Made by a program: the position numbers and the translations under genes. From contig OZ220479.1 in the NCBI GenBank assembly GCA_965115885.1, forward strand, positions 186,001 through 250,000: DNA of 64,000 nucleotides. Reading direction: 5' to 3'. Shown piece by piece: positions 38,099 through 46,878 of the stretch (position 1 is the first letter of the stretch; each line of letters starts with the position of its first letter). The stretch is from BD2-11 sp965115885. GTDB lineage: Bacteria > Gemmatimonadota > Gemmatimonadetes > Longimicrobiales > Gaopeijiaceae. Below the pieces are notes generated by a model that saw only the letters and a program-made list of their open reading frames with translations, searched no databases and had not been told where the DNA came from.

Positions 38099-38763
38099 CT
38101 CCGGAAGGCCCGTTCGACCTTGCTCAGGCTCTTGTAGGACCGAACCCCTTCCTCGGGCGAAAGCGTCTCGGCGGGCACGTCGGTGCGGATGATGTAGATG
38201 CCGTCCAGTGCGGCCTCCTTCGCGATGCGGCCCTCGTTGCGTGCCCAGGAGAAGGAGTCGTCGGTGCACTCGACGTCGAAGTGCTTGCCGACCTTGTAGC
38301 GGCGCAACGCCCGGTCGGCCCGCACGGCGATCTTGTCCCGGCCCCGCAACGGCTGTCCGTCGCGGCACACGGCCGCAACGACCTTGTCCAGCTCGACCTC
38401 GGTGGCGGCGAGGAGCTCCTGCCGCTTGCGAGCCCGTTTGGCTGCGAGCAACGGATTGCGACACACCACCAAGCGTTCGCCGGGGTACGACTCGGGTGCG
38501 CTGATTTCGGCCAGATCGCGCTCGTCGAAGAGCGAGAGCTGAAGATCGCCGCCGTCGACCAGGGCCCGGATCTGCGGGGCCCTCAGCGCGGTGATCCGAT
38601 CGAATCCCGCAGGCCGCACCTCCTCGCGGATGCGGGCGCCGGTCGGCAACCCTCGGTCGCCGACGAGCACGACGCGCGAGAGCGCGAAGCGCTCGCGCAA
38701 CGTCTCGAGCTGGGTCCGCACCGTGGTGGGATCGGCGGTGTTGCCTTCGAAGACCTCGACGGC
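38014..38763 (-). pseudogene. IS1634-family transposase copy 1, central fragment
   Basis: In minus sense it reads AVEVFEGNTADPTTV, then VVLVGDRGLPTGARIREEV, GRDKIAVRADRALRRYKVG, YIIRTDVPAETLSPEEGVR and VERAFRSYKTVDLEV, ending at RAHVFPCM where the IS110 element interrupts. This is the DDE catalytic core, including the VGDRG aspartate and the conserved Glu of the YK..S.VERAFR block. It appears free of frameshifts. Confidence 0.75.
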
Positions 38764-38986
38764 AGCGAGTTTGAAAGTGACGCCGGTTCCCCTCGTGTGG
38801 CCTGACCCGCTCGACGGCTGCCAAAAAGTGTGCAATTTTAAACGCTCGGTAACAATCTCGACGGAACGTCGAGAGGCGCGGCGCTCGCAACGTCCCCTAT
38901 CTCGGACGGTTGCGAAACGCCGTTGGAAGCAATCCTGCAGCCTCGAATCTACGCAAAACTGCGCCCTTGACGTACATAAGAGCATC
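38764..38986. mobile_element. 223-bp MITE-like derivative with IS110-type ends
   Basis: Its left end (AGCGAGTTTGAAAGTGACGC...) matches that of the IS110 element at 35870 over about 45 bp. Its last 127 bp match that element's right end at roughly 88 % by eye. It has no transposase gene. It sits between GCPV and AVEVF codons of the IS1634 gene at GGC^GACC, the same motif used by the full element. It looks like an internally deleted, trans-mobilised copy. Confidence 0.6.
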
Positions 38987-39072
38987 GACCGGACAGCCCT
39001 CGCGGTTGCGCAGCAACGCGAAGACGATCCGGAGCTTGCCGCGCTTGCCGTCGCGGGAATAGCCGAATTTGG
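38987..39072 (-). pseudogene. IS1634-family transposase copy 1, short fragment
   Basis: Encodes (K)FGYSRDGKRGKLRIVFALL and REGCPV in minus sense, the segment between the N-terminal part (ending at 40833) and the catalytic core. It is bounded on the right by the 6-bp duplication ATTTGG of the ISNCY-like insertion and on the left by the small IS110-type element. Confidence 0.7.
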
Positions 39073-40826
39073 TTCTCGTCCGTTTTTCCGGCCAGAGCGG
39101 CCAGAAAAAGGACGGATCGGGCGCAGGTTTCGGTTGGCGTCCGGCGAAATAGCGTTTCGGCGGCTCGCCGGCCTGCCGCGAGGGGAGCCGACGGGCCGAT
39201 GCAAGTCTGGCGGAGCGCCTCCAACGGCTCCCGAGCACACCGGTCCCACGGAGCCCGGAGGAACCCGGGCAATGGAAGAGATGGATGGCCTCGGATCGGC
39301 CCCGTCAGGCCGGCTTCAGTTTCAGCCTGTGCCGTGCCATGACCCCGAGGTTGTGCGCCACCACCGCCGACCAAGCGTACGCTCGGAAGTGCTTCAGCCC
39401 GCGCCAAGTGCACCGGCCGAGCCCGAAGCAACGCTCGAGATGGGAGATCACCGCCTCCATACCCGCCCGAAACTTCCTCAACCGCCTGTACACCCGACGC
39501 GTCGTGGCCATGTCCGCCACCTCGAACCCCCTCCTCTTGTGAAAGACCACGTCGCGCACTCCCAGCTCCTTCGCAGCCGCCAAGTTGGCCTTGCTGGCGT
39601 AGCCCCCGTCGCACGCGACCTGCTTTGGCGCCGACCCGTAGATCTCCGCACTCCGCTTGATCATCGGCAGACACCTCGTGCTGTCCGCCGGATTGCCTTC
39701 CTCGATCGCCATGTCGGACACCATGCCGCTCCTCCCACTCGTAATGTTCAGCTTGTGCCCGTGCTGAACCTTGCGCCCGCTCTTCTCGACGATGTCGGTG
39801 TGGGGCTCGAACAGGCTCGACACCTTCTCCCTCGCAGGCACCTTCTCCCCCTCCAACACCCGCCGCACCGTCTGCGACACGACCTGCTCGGCCAACTCCC
39901 GGTACTGCTCGACTTTCGCTCGCCAGTTCGCCAGCCACGCCTCGTCGAGCTGCTCCACCGCCTCGAACGCGCCGTCCACGTACCCCAGCGTGCGCCGCGT
40001 CGTCGCCAGCAGTTGCCGATACAGCTCGACGCGCTTCGGCCTGCGAGCCTTGCGGATCGCCAGCACCCTGCGCTTCGCCGCCCGCTCGTGGTCGTGGAAC
40101 CGGAACGCCTCGCGCCCCAGTTTCTTGCGCGCACCGGCCAGTAGCCGCGAGAGCACGCGCACCGAATCCAACAACAGCGTGCTGTCGCTCGGACGGTGGA
40201 TGTGGGTTTCCGTCACCGTGCCGTCGATGCGGATCACGCTCCCGTCTTCGATCCTCTCGTCGCGGGCCACGCCCAGCAGGACCCGGTTGATTCGCTCCCA
40301 CGTCCCGGGGCGAACGGTGGAGATGCAACGATTCAGCGCGGAGCGCTTCGGAGGCGCCAGCGGATCGATCCGTGTGAACCTTGTCGCCGCGCTCGAGTCG
40401 AGCAGGTGGTACTCCAGCTCTCTGTAGGTCCACCGCTCCATCTGCATCAGGACCCCGGCGCGCAGAATCGTCTCGCAGGTCAAGCCCGCGCGGCCCTTCG
40501 AGGAGGGGTTTTCTCCGTTCACGTCGGCAGCGACCCAATCCAAGAACTGGGGGTGGCGGTCCAGCTGGCCCGAGACGTCGGCGAGCACCCGCCCGCGGTC
40601 GTGGTCCGGGTAATCGGGGGTGAAGAGGCTTCCTTGGGGCGTGCGTTTCGCCCGCATCGCCAGTCCTCCTTGGACGTGGTGAACCCGTTGGGGCACATGA
40701 GGATAACCGATCGTCAAGCACCTTGAGCATAACGGATTCGGCGGGCGAAAAGCCACTCGATTCGCCGTTCGCTTACGGACGCATCGTCAAGCATGACAAA
40801 CACTTGCGATTTTATGGACGGGAACG
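39073..40826 (-). mobile_element. ISNCY-like insertion element (about 1.75 kb) with target duplication
   Basis: The element is flanked by ATTTGG at 39067-39072 and 40827-40832, consistent with a 6-bp target duplication. Its ends carry short imperfect inverted repeats, TTCTCGTCCGT at the left and, in reverse complement, TTCCCGTCCAT at the right (9 of 11), offset by 2 bp. It contains one intact transposase gene on the minus strand. It interrupts the IS1634 gene between the SKCPLAK and GYSRDGK segments. Confidence 0.65.
39305..40657 (-). CDS. ISNCY-type DDE transposase
   Basis: The 450-residue protein starts at an ATG preceded by AAGGAGG at 7 bp. The N-terminal part (GLTCETILRAGVLMQMERWTYRELEYHL) is the DNA-binding region seen in ISNCY and IS5-like transposases. 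The catalytic core shows VIRIDGTVTETHIH (first Asp) and VACDGGYASKANL (second Asp). The C-terminal segment FRAGMEAVISHLERCFGLGRC contains the expected Glu. The frame is undamaged, so this may be the youngest and still active element of the cluster. The family name is from recall; IS5-like is the alternative. Confidence 0.78.
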   Translation of the reverse strand: MRAKRTPQGSLFTPDYPDHDRGRVLADVSGQLDRHPQFLDWVAADVNGENPSSKGRAGLTCETILRAGVLMQMERWTYRELEYHLLDSSAATRFTRIDPLAPPKRSALNRCISTVRPGTWERINRVLLGVARDERIEDGSVIRIDGTVTETHIHRPSDSTLLLDSVRVLSRLLAGARKKLGREAFRFHDHERAAKRRVLAIRKARRPKRVELYRQLLATTRRTLGYVDGAFEAVEQLDEAWLANWRAKVEQYRELAEQVVSQTVRRVLEGEKVPAREKVSSLFEPHTDIVEKSGRKVQHGHKLNITSGRSGMVSDMAIEEGNPADSTRCLPMIKRSAEIYGSAPKQVACDGGYASKANLAAAKELGVRDVVFHKRRGFEVADMATTRRVYRRLRKFRAGMEAVISHLERCFGLGRCTWRGLKHFRAYAWSAVVAHNLGVMARHRLKLKPA

Positions 40827-40832
40827 ATTTGG

Positions 40833-41476
40833 CGAGCGGACACTTCGAGCCTTCGAAGTAGACCGAAGTCACGTCGCAAAGCACCAGGGTGCCGTCCTCG
40901 AGGTGCTCGGCCGCCAAGCGCCGCTGGATGCGATCCTGGCGCTCGAGCAACCAGTCCATGGCCCGGTAGAGCTCGTTTTCGTCGGCGTCCGAGATCTGGA
41001 GCTCCTCGCCCAGCGTGTGGGTCGGGGTTTCGCTACCGAAAGAGCGGGCGGTGGCGAGCTTGGAGCGGGGATCGAGGATGCGGCCGAGAATCATGGCGGT
41101 GGCGAGGTCCCGTTCTCGGGGTCGGAAGGCTTGGAGGCTTCCACTCGGAACTACGTTCGAGAATCATGGCGGTGGCGAGGTCCCGTTCTCGGGAGGGTCG
41201 GCGGTCGAGGAGCTTGTCGAGCCCGAGGCGACGTGCGGATCCGAGGACGGCGGCGATGTGGCCGTGGGGTCGAGAGCGGAGGATCGAGAAGGCGTGTCCG
41301 AGGGAGGGGAGGGCGACGCCGCCCTTGAGCAGGATGCGGAGGCCCTCGACGAGGTGGTCGGGCCACTTGGAGAGGTTGGCGAGGGTGCGTTTCTTGGCCT
41401 TTCCGTCCTGGCGAAAGGACTCGCGGAGGAGGACGGCAGGTGGGGAGTTCCGGTTGGGTACGCGATCAATGTACAT
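40833..41476 (-). pseudogene. IS1634-family transposase copy 1, N-terminal fragment with frameshifting duplication
   Basis: In minus sense it begins MYIDRVPNRNSPPAVLLRE and runs to RERDLATAMIL, where the frame is broken by a 36-bp segment repeated 73 bp apart (41085-41120 and 41158-41193). In the shifted frame the family sequence continues as GRILDPRSKLATARSFGSE, GEELQISDADENELYRAMD and VTSVYFEGSKCPLAK. Because 73 is not a multiple of three, this copy was inactive even without the insertions. Confidence 0.75.
41085..41193. repeat. 36-bp direct repeat, 73-bp period, inside IS1634 copy 1
   Basis: The segment starting CGAGAATCATGGCGGTGGCG occurs identically at 41085-41120 and 41158-41193, separated by 37 bp of unrelated sequence. 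It duplicates the RERDLATAMI(L) coding segment and shifts the reading frame. Confidence 0.75.
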
Positions 41477-41501
41477 GGAAGTGTACGCTACTGGGTACAA
41501 G

Positions 41502-41929
41502 TCATGGACGAACGCCGAGGAGCCGGAAGGCTTCGGCTTGAAGCGGGGTGGGGCTGGCGATCACGTCGGCGGCCACAGCCCCCGCGGCGGCAGGTTGCAC
41601 GCGGTTGCGGGTCAGGGTGGCCAAATCCGCCAGCAGCGTCCGAAAGCTATGCATGGGAAAGCCCTTTTCGGTACGTTTCCTGCCTGCCTTGGCACGGGCC
41701 GAGCGGGACGGGCGGGCAGGCGCCACAGGCGAGGCGCGCGGTGCTCCGCCGCGAACTTTCGTCGTCGAACAACAACGGCGCGAGCGAGCGGCGCATATGC
41801 CACTCGACGTAGGACCGGACAGCCCTCGCGGTTGCACAGCAACGCGAAGACGATCCGGAGCTTGCCACGCTTGCCGTCGCGGGAATAGCCGAGTTTGGCG
41901 AGGGGACACTTCGAGCCTTCGAAGTGCCC
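41502..41929 (-). pseudogene. IS1634-family transposase, copy 2, with internal deletion and missing N-terminus
   Basis: From 41929 down it encodes FEGSKCPLAKLGYSRDGK to EGCPV, then jumps at 41822/41823 directly to YVEWHMRRS and continues to RLLGVRP with a TGA at 41502. The whole DDE core is therefore missing. The C-terminal part is about 95 % identical by eye to 35555-35866. Its left end abuts the start of copy 1 (25 bp away), so the two copies are tandem. Its N-terminal part is replaced by another transposase remnant from about 41930. Confidence 0.75.
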
Positions 41930-41934
41930 CTTGG

Positions 41935-42668
41935 CTTGGGGGACCCCCGGCAAGGATCAGCTCGACGTCCAGCTCGGCCAGCGCTCCCGAGATGATCGTC
42001 TCCGTGCGCTTCTCCTTGTCCGACTGCCACTGCCCGAAATGCCCCGCGTGGTCGGTGTAGACCGCCAAGGGTCGGCCGTGGCTCGTCGGATACTCGACGA
42101 TCACCCGCCGGTTCTCCGCGCCGGTGTCGCGGACCACGAACCGGGCCACCATCAGCGGCTCGTCGCGTCGTCGTGGATCGAGATCAGCACCGGATCGTCC
42201 TCTACCCGATCCTCCATCCACGGATGCAGCGAGCTGTCCCACTGCGCCAACTCCCCCAGCGCCGCTCGGCGGGGACGCCGGCTACGGCGCTTGGGCCGCT
42301 TGCGGCGCCGCTCCCACAGCCCCGCGTCCAGCAACCAGCCTCGCACCGTCTCCGGGCTGACCCGCACCCCGGAAATCCACTCGACGTGCTCGGCGAGCAA
42401 CGTCGGCCCGAAGTTCTCGGAACATCGGATCCTTCGCCAACTCGAGCACCTGCTCGCGAACCTCCCGAGGCAGCGCTCGGTTCGAAGGCTTATCCCGCAA
42501 CCCATGAACCACGGCGGCGTCGCCCTCCGCCTCGAACTTCCGCAGCAGGCGCCGGAAGTGACGCGACGTCACGCCGATACGCTCCGCCCCCGCAGACGCG
42601 GTCGGAACTCCTTCGCTCACTTGCCTGAGCACCGAAATGCGATCTCGCTCCCTGAGACTCGACTCCAT
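41935..42668 (-). pseudogene. Helix-turn-helix/integrase-core transposase remnant, multiple frameshifts
   Basis: Three frames must be joined in minus sense. The first is MESSLRERDRISVLRQVSEG with a helix-turn-helix (GVTSRHFRRLLRKFEAEG) from 42668. The second continues ENFGPTLLAEHVEW, SPETVRGWLLDAGLW and ALGELAQWDSSLHPWM, with VLISIHDDATSR as the first Asp region. The third is ARFVVRDT then HGRPLAVYTDHAGHFG (second Asp). It stops near 41935 before the expected Glu motif, at the junction with IS1634 copy 2. The order matches HTH-rve transposases often filed as ISNCY. Confidence 0.7.
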
Positions 42669-42728
42669 CCGCTCCTCTCCCGGATCCGGTTTCGTCGACG
42701 ACCGAACATGATCCGAAGGAGGCCATTT

Positions 42729-42860
42729 CTACTTGTTGGCTAAGCCACCCCAGCGTTCGCCGGGGTACAACTCGGGCGTGGTGATTTCACCCAGATCCTG
42801 CTCGTCGAAGGGCGAGGGCTGAACGTCGCCGCCGTCCGAGATCCTGAGCTCCTCGCCCCA
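42729..42860 (-). pseudogene. Small third IS1634 remnant
   Basis: In minus sense it encodes WGEELRISDGGDVQPSPFDEQDLGEI then TPELYPGERWGGLANK. This resembles the copy 1 segments GEELQISD and DGGDLQLSLFDERDLAEI/ESYPGERLVVCRNP joined together. It is a degenerate fusion of two parts of the gene, too short and divergent to be functional. Confidence 0.55.
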
Positions 42861-43254
42861 GCGTTGGCGCCAACGATCCGCACTGGCCGACAGCGGAGGC
42901 GTGTAGCCGTACCCGTGCAAGTGATATCGTAACAGCTGGTTATCCAGATTTTCATGCTGGGAAGAAGACCAGCACGTCCCCTGCTCTCCCGTTGAATTCC
43001 TTGTCCGCATCGTCGATTCGGGAGATAATCTTTAAAAATTAGAAAAAATTAGGCTGGGGGAGGTTTGCTAGAAAATTCTGCGAGTACGGCATTTTTGTCC
43101 CTGACAAGGGGCTCGCACTCCTCATTTTCCGAGTCCGTCCGGGTTCTCCTCCGAGAGCCCAGGTGACCATTTCCGTGCGCTTTCTCCTTCTCCGCACCCT
43201 CGAGAATCCACTCGAGATGGTCCGTGAGCAACTTCGATCTGAGGCCTCAGAACT
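42861..43254. other. AT-richer intergenic region upstream of nrdJ
   Basis: No gene is supported here; short open frames have no motifs. It includes an A/T-rich stretch (about 43028-43060) and a small hairpin CTCGAG-AATCCA-CTCGAG around 43200-43217, just before the ribonucleotide reductase. Because NrdJ uses cobalamin I looked for a cobalamin riboswitch; no B12-box-like sequence was seen. The nrdJ promoter should lie here. Confidence 0.5.
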
Positions 43255-45771
43255 GTGAATGAGCCACGGCGTCGTCGCATGTCCGTCCAACGACCGGATC
43301 CAAACTACGCTGTGCCTCCCGACGACCTGCCCCGCGCGACGTTGTCCGAGAACGCACGCGTCGTTCTCGGGCTACGCTACCTGAAGAAGGACGAGAAGGG
43401 CGAGCCCGTCGAAGAGCCCGAGGCCATGTTCTGGCGGGTCGCGCGCGTGATCGCCGAGGAGGATCGCCGCCACGGCGCAACCGACCCGGCCATCGACGAG
43501 GTCGCGCGCCAGTTCTACGAGCTCATGACGACGGGGAAGTTCGCGCCCAACTCCCCAACGCTCATGAACGCGGGGCGTCCCTTGGGACAGCTCTCGGCGT
43601 GCTTCGTGCTACCCGTCGAGGACACGCTCTCGAACGGGGAGTGCGGCATCTACGACACCCTCAGGAACATGGCGCTGGTCCACCAGTCGGGAGGAGGCAC
43701 GGGATTCTCCTTCTCCCGCCTTCGCTCCGAGGGCGACACGGTGCGCTCCACCATGGGGGTGGCCTCGGGCCCGGTCTCGTTCATGCGCCTGTACGACTCC
43801 TCCACAGAGGTCGTCAAACAGGGCGGCACGCGGCGGGGCGCGAACATGGGCATCCTGCGCGTGGACCATCCCGACATCCGCACCTTCATCGCCTGCAAGA
43901 ACGACACTTCCCAGATCACGAACTTCAACATCTCGGTCGCCGTCACCGACGCGTTCATGCGGGCGGTGGCGGACGACGGGGACTACGACCTCCTGAGCCC
44001 GCGCACCGGGGAGGTCGTGGGCCGCGAGAACGCGAGCGAGATCTTCGAAATCATCGTCCAGGGCGCTTGGAAGACCGGGGAGCCGGGCGTCTTCTTCGTC
44101 GACCGGGCGAACGAGTTCAACCCGGTGCCCGCGCTGGGCGCCTACGAGGCCACCAACCCGTGCGGCGAGCAGCCGTTGCTGGCCTACGACGTGTGCAATC
44201 TGGGGAGCCTCAACCTCGCGGCCTTCGTGCGCGAGGGAGCGTCGTGGGGAGACGACCCCCGGGACGCGATCGACTGGGACGGACTCCGCCGAGTCGCCCA
44301 TCTCTCCGTGCACTTCCTGGACAACGTCATCGACGCCAACCGCTATCCGCTTCCCCAGATCGCCCAACTGGCCCGGAAGATCCGGCGCATCGGCCTGGGC
44401 GTGATGGGCTGGGCGGACATGCTGGTCCGGCTGGGGATCCCGTACGACTCCGACGCCGCCGTGAAGCTCGCCGAGCGCGTCATGGGGTTCGTCGACGAGG
44501 AGGCCAAGGTCGCCTCCGAGAAGCTGGCGGAACGGCGGGGCGCGTTCCCCGCCTGGGCGGAATCCGTCTGGGGTCCGGACGAGAGTTGCGCGCGGCGCCC
44601 CGACGGCAACCGCATCCGTCCGATGCGCGCGCTGCGCAACTGCAATCTCGACACGGTGGCGCCGACGGGCACCATCTCGATCTTCGCCGGTTGCTCGGGC
44701 GGGATCGAACCTCTCTTCGCCGTCGCCTTCATGCGCAACCAGGCCGGCGTGCTGATGCCGGACGTCAACGAGGACTTCGTGCGCGTCGCCCGGGAGGGCG
44801 GCTGGCATTCGGAGGAGCTCGTGAAGCGGATCGCGGAGAGCGGCCACATTCACCACGACGAGGTTCCCGAGGACGTGCGGCGCGTGTTCGTGACCGCGCA
44901 CGACATCGCCCCCGAGTGGCATGTGCGCATGCAGGCCGCCTACCAGAAGCACATCGATTCCGCCATCTCCAAGACCACCAACTTCCCCCACGAAGCGACG
45001 CCGGAGGAGGTCCGCGAGATCTACGAACTGGCGTTCGAGCTGGGATGCAAGGGGGTGACCGTGTACCGCGACGGATGCCGCCCGATGCAGGTGCTGTCGA
45101 CCGGCAAGACCGAACGGAAGCCGGAAGCCGCGGGCGAGCTCGAGCAGGAGCTCGCGGACGCCCGCGAGGAGTGCCACCGGTTGCGCGGCGAGATCGAGAA
45201 GCACCGGAAGCGCGAACGGGAACGCGACCTCCTGGCCGGCGCCGGTCGGCACAAACGCAAGCGTCCCGCGATGCTGACGGGACGGACCGCGAAGATGGAC
45301 TGCCCGCTGGGCGACCTCTACGTGACCGTCAACGAGGACGAGAACGGGCGACCCTTCGAGGTGTTCTGCACGCTGGGCAAGGCGGGCGGCGCCGCCATGG
45401 CCGACGCCGAGGCGATCGGGCGGCTCATCTCCCTCGCGCTGCGGTCGGGGATCCCCATCACGGCGGTGCGCGACCAGCTTCGCGGCATCTCCTGTGACCG
45501 CGCGGTCGGATTCGGTCTCCGCAAGATCCTCTCCGCCCCCGACGCCATCGGCCAAGCGATCGAGTGCTATCTCCAGGAAAAGGAAGGGGTTCAAGCGGAA
45601 CTTCCCCTGGACGCGCCCGTGACCGCGCCCGCTCCGAGCCCGGTTTCCTCGGGCGACCCCTCCGCTGGGCCGGGCTACTTGGGCAGCTGTCCGGATTGCG
45701 GCACGGGCCAGCTCTCCTTCGAGGAGGGGTGCGTGAAGTGCTACGTGTGCGGCTTCAGCGAGTGCGGTTGA
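43255..45771 (+). CDS. nrdJ: Class II (adenosylcobalamin-dependent) ribonucleoside-diphosphate reductase
   Basis: The 838-residue enzyme reduces ribonucleotides to deoxyribonucleotides with a cobalamin-generated thiyl radical, independent of oxygen. Motifs include KFAPNSPTLMNAG and LSACFVLPVED (a redox Cys), HQSGGGTGFSFSRLR, TNPCGEQPLLAYDVCNLGSLN (radical Cys and Glu) and VAPTGTISIFAGCSGGIEP. The C-terminal tail has SCPDCGTGQLSFEEGC and CYVCGFSECG, a zinc-ribbon-like Cys cluster that also serves re-reduction. The GTG at 43255 gives the longest frame with GAGG upstream; an ATG at 43279 (MSVQRPDP) is an equally good start. It lies immediately right of the IS cluster and is intact. Confidence 0.94.
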   Translation: MNEPRRRRMSVQRPDPNYAVPPDDLPRATLSENARVVLGLRYLKKDEKGEPVEEPEAMFWRVARVIAEEDRRHGATDPAIDEVARQFYELMTTGKFAPNSPTLMNAGRPLGQLSACFVLPVEDTLSNGECGIYDTLRNMALVHQSGGGTGFSFSRLRSEGDTVRSTMGVASGPVSFMRLYDSSTEVVKQGGTRRGANMGILRVDHPDIRTFIACKNDTSQITNFNISVAVTDAFMRAVADDGDYDLLSPRTGEVVGRENASEIFEIIVQGAWKTGEPGVFFVDRANEFNPVPALGAYEATNPCGEQPLLAYDVCNLGSLNLAAFVREGASWGDDPRDAIDWDGLRRVAHLSVHFLDNVIDANRYPLPQIAQLARKIRRIGLGVMGWADMLVRLGIPYDSDAAVKLAERVMGFVDEEAKVASEKLAERRGAFPAWAESVWGPDESCARRPDGNRIRPMRALRNCNLDTVAPTGTISIFAGCSGGIEPLFAVAFMRNQAGVLMPDVNEDFVRVAREGGWHSEELVKRIAESGHIHHDEVPEDVRRVFVTAHDIAPEWHVRMQAAYQKHIDSAISKTTNFPHEATPEEVREIYELAFELGCKGVTVYRDGCRPMQVLSTGKTERKPEAAGELEQELADAREECHRLRGEIEKHRKRERERDLLAGAGRHKRKRPAMLTGRTAKMDCPLGDLYVTVNEDENGRPFEVFCTLGKAGGAAMADAEAIGRLISLALRSGIPITAVRDQLRGISCDRAVGFGLRKILSAPDAIGQAIECYLQEKEGVQAELPLDAPVTAPAPSPVSSGDPSAGPGYLGSCPDCGTGQLSFEEGCVKCYVCGFSECG

Positions 45772-45787
45772 ACCCATCGCCGGGACG

Positions 45788-46729
45788 GTGCCGCTGACGC
45801 GCGCCGCCGGGGCGGCGGCCCCGTTGCTGGCGGCGGCGCTGGCGTGCGGGGGAGAGGAGCCGGTCCGCGAACCCGCCGAACGCGTCGCGCGTCCGTCCTT
45901 CTCGGGCGCGCGCGCCTTCGAGCTGGTCGAGGCGCAATTGGCCTTCGGGCCTCGGGTGCCGGGCACGGCCCCGCACGCGGCGCAACTGGAGTGGATGATC
46001 GCCCAGCTCGCCGCCCACGCCGACACGATCGTCGTGGACCGCTTCCGCCACGTCGTCACCTCCGGCGACACCCTGCCGCTCGCCAACGTCCTGGCCCGCT
46101 TCGACGTCGACGATCCCGACCGGCTGCTCTTCCTGGCCCACTGGGACACCCGGCCCACCTCCGACCAGAGCTCCGATCCGGAGGACCGGGACACGCCGGT
46201 CCCGGGGGCCAACGACGGCGCGTCCGGCGTCGCCGTGCTCCTGGCGCTGGCCGAGCTTCTCTCGCTCGAGCCGCCCCCGGTGGGCATCGACCTGCTCATG
46301 GTCGACGGCGAGGACTACGGGCCCACCACCGCGGACATGTTCATCGGGTCCTCGCGCTACGCCGAGCGGCCCTTGGGCGGCCGACCGCGCTACGCGGTCC
46401 TCCTGGACATGGTCGGGGACCGGGATCCCGGTTTTCCCGTGGAGGGGTACTCCTCCCGCTACGCCCCCCGCGTCGTGCAACGCGTTTGGGGCGTGGCGCG
46501 CGACTTGGGATACGGTCGGCTCTTCCCGACGACGGTGCGCCCCCCCATCCTGGACGACCACGTGCCGCTCAACGAAGCCGGCATCCCGACCGTGAACGTC
46601 ATCGACTTCGAGTACGGTCCCGGGAACTCGCTCTGGCACACCCCGGACGACGTCGCGGCGAACGTGAGCCCGACGACGCTGGAAATCGTGGGCGAAGTGG
46701 TTGCGGAGATCGCGTATCGGGGCGGATGA
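45788..46729 (+). CDS. M28-family peptidase / glutaminyl cyclase-like lipoprotein
   Basis: The 313-residue protein has a short signal sequence ending in ALAC (C20), a lipobox. The M28 metal ligands appear as LFLAHWDTRP (His), PGANDGASG (bridging Asp), VDGEDYG (Glu), LLDMVGD (Asp) and DDHVPLNEAG (His). This pattern, particularly AHWDTRP with DGEDYG, is shared by glutaminyl-peptide cyclotransferases and close aminopeptidases. Either activity is possible; it acts outside the cytoplasm on peptide N-termini. The GTG start is 17 bp after nrdJ. Confidence 0.85.
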   Translation: MPLTRAAGAAAPLLAAALACGGEEPVREPAERVARPSFSGARAFELVEAQLAFGPRVPGTAPHAAQLEWMIAQLAAHADTIVVDRFRHVVTSGDTLPLANVLARFDVDDPDRLLFLAHWDTRPTSDQSSDPEDRDTPVPGANDGASGVAVLLALAELLSLEPPPVGIDLLMVDGEDYGPTTADMFIGSSRYAERPLGGRPRYAVLLDMVGDRDPGFPVEGYSSRYAPRVVQRVWGVARDLGYGRLFPTTVRPPILDDHVPLNEAGIPTVNVIDFEYGPGNSLWHTPDDVAANVSPTTLEIVGEVVAEIAYRGG

Positions 46730-46878
46730 CGCGGACGCCGGGCCCGTCGGACTGTCGCGCGAAGCATGCGGCGATGCATTATTCCACGCGGGAGGCGGGC
46801 GCCGCCCGAAGGGAACCCCGGTCGGCCCGGAGGCGTCTCCGGGAACTTGCCCGCATCGACGGAACGGACGAGGAGCGG

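Larger units (their letters stand above)
35555..41476 (-). mobile_element. IS1634-family element, copy 1, split by three nested insertions
   Basis: Read on the minus strand, one transposase gene begins at 41476 (MYIDRVPNRNSPPAVLLRE) and ends with the TGA at 35555 (RLLGVRP). Its four parts are 41476-40833, 39072-38987, 38763-38014 and 35869-35555. The gaps are filled by an ISNCY-like element (39073-40826), a 223-bp IS110-type remnant (38764-38986) and a complete IS110-family element (35870-38013). Reassembled, the pieces read through in family order. Motifs include DVTSVYFEGSKCPLAK, GYSRDGKRGKLRIVFALL, AVEVFEGNTADPTTV, VGDRGLPTGARI and YKSLSKVERAFRSYK. The assignment to IS1634 rests on these recalled family motifs. 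Confidence 0.75.

Noticed and set aside
43011..43254. Possible cobalamin riboswitch before nrdJ
   Set aside because: The region has small hairpins only; no B12-box-like sequence or typical leader length was found.
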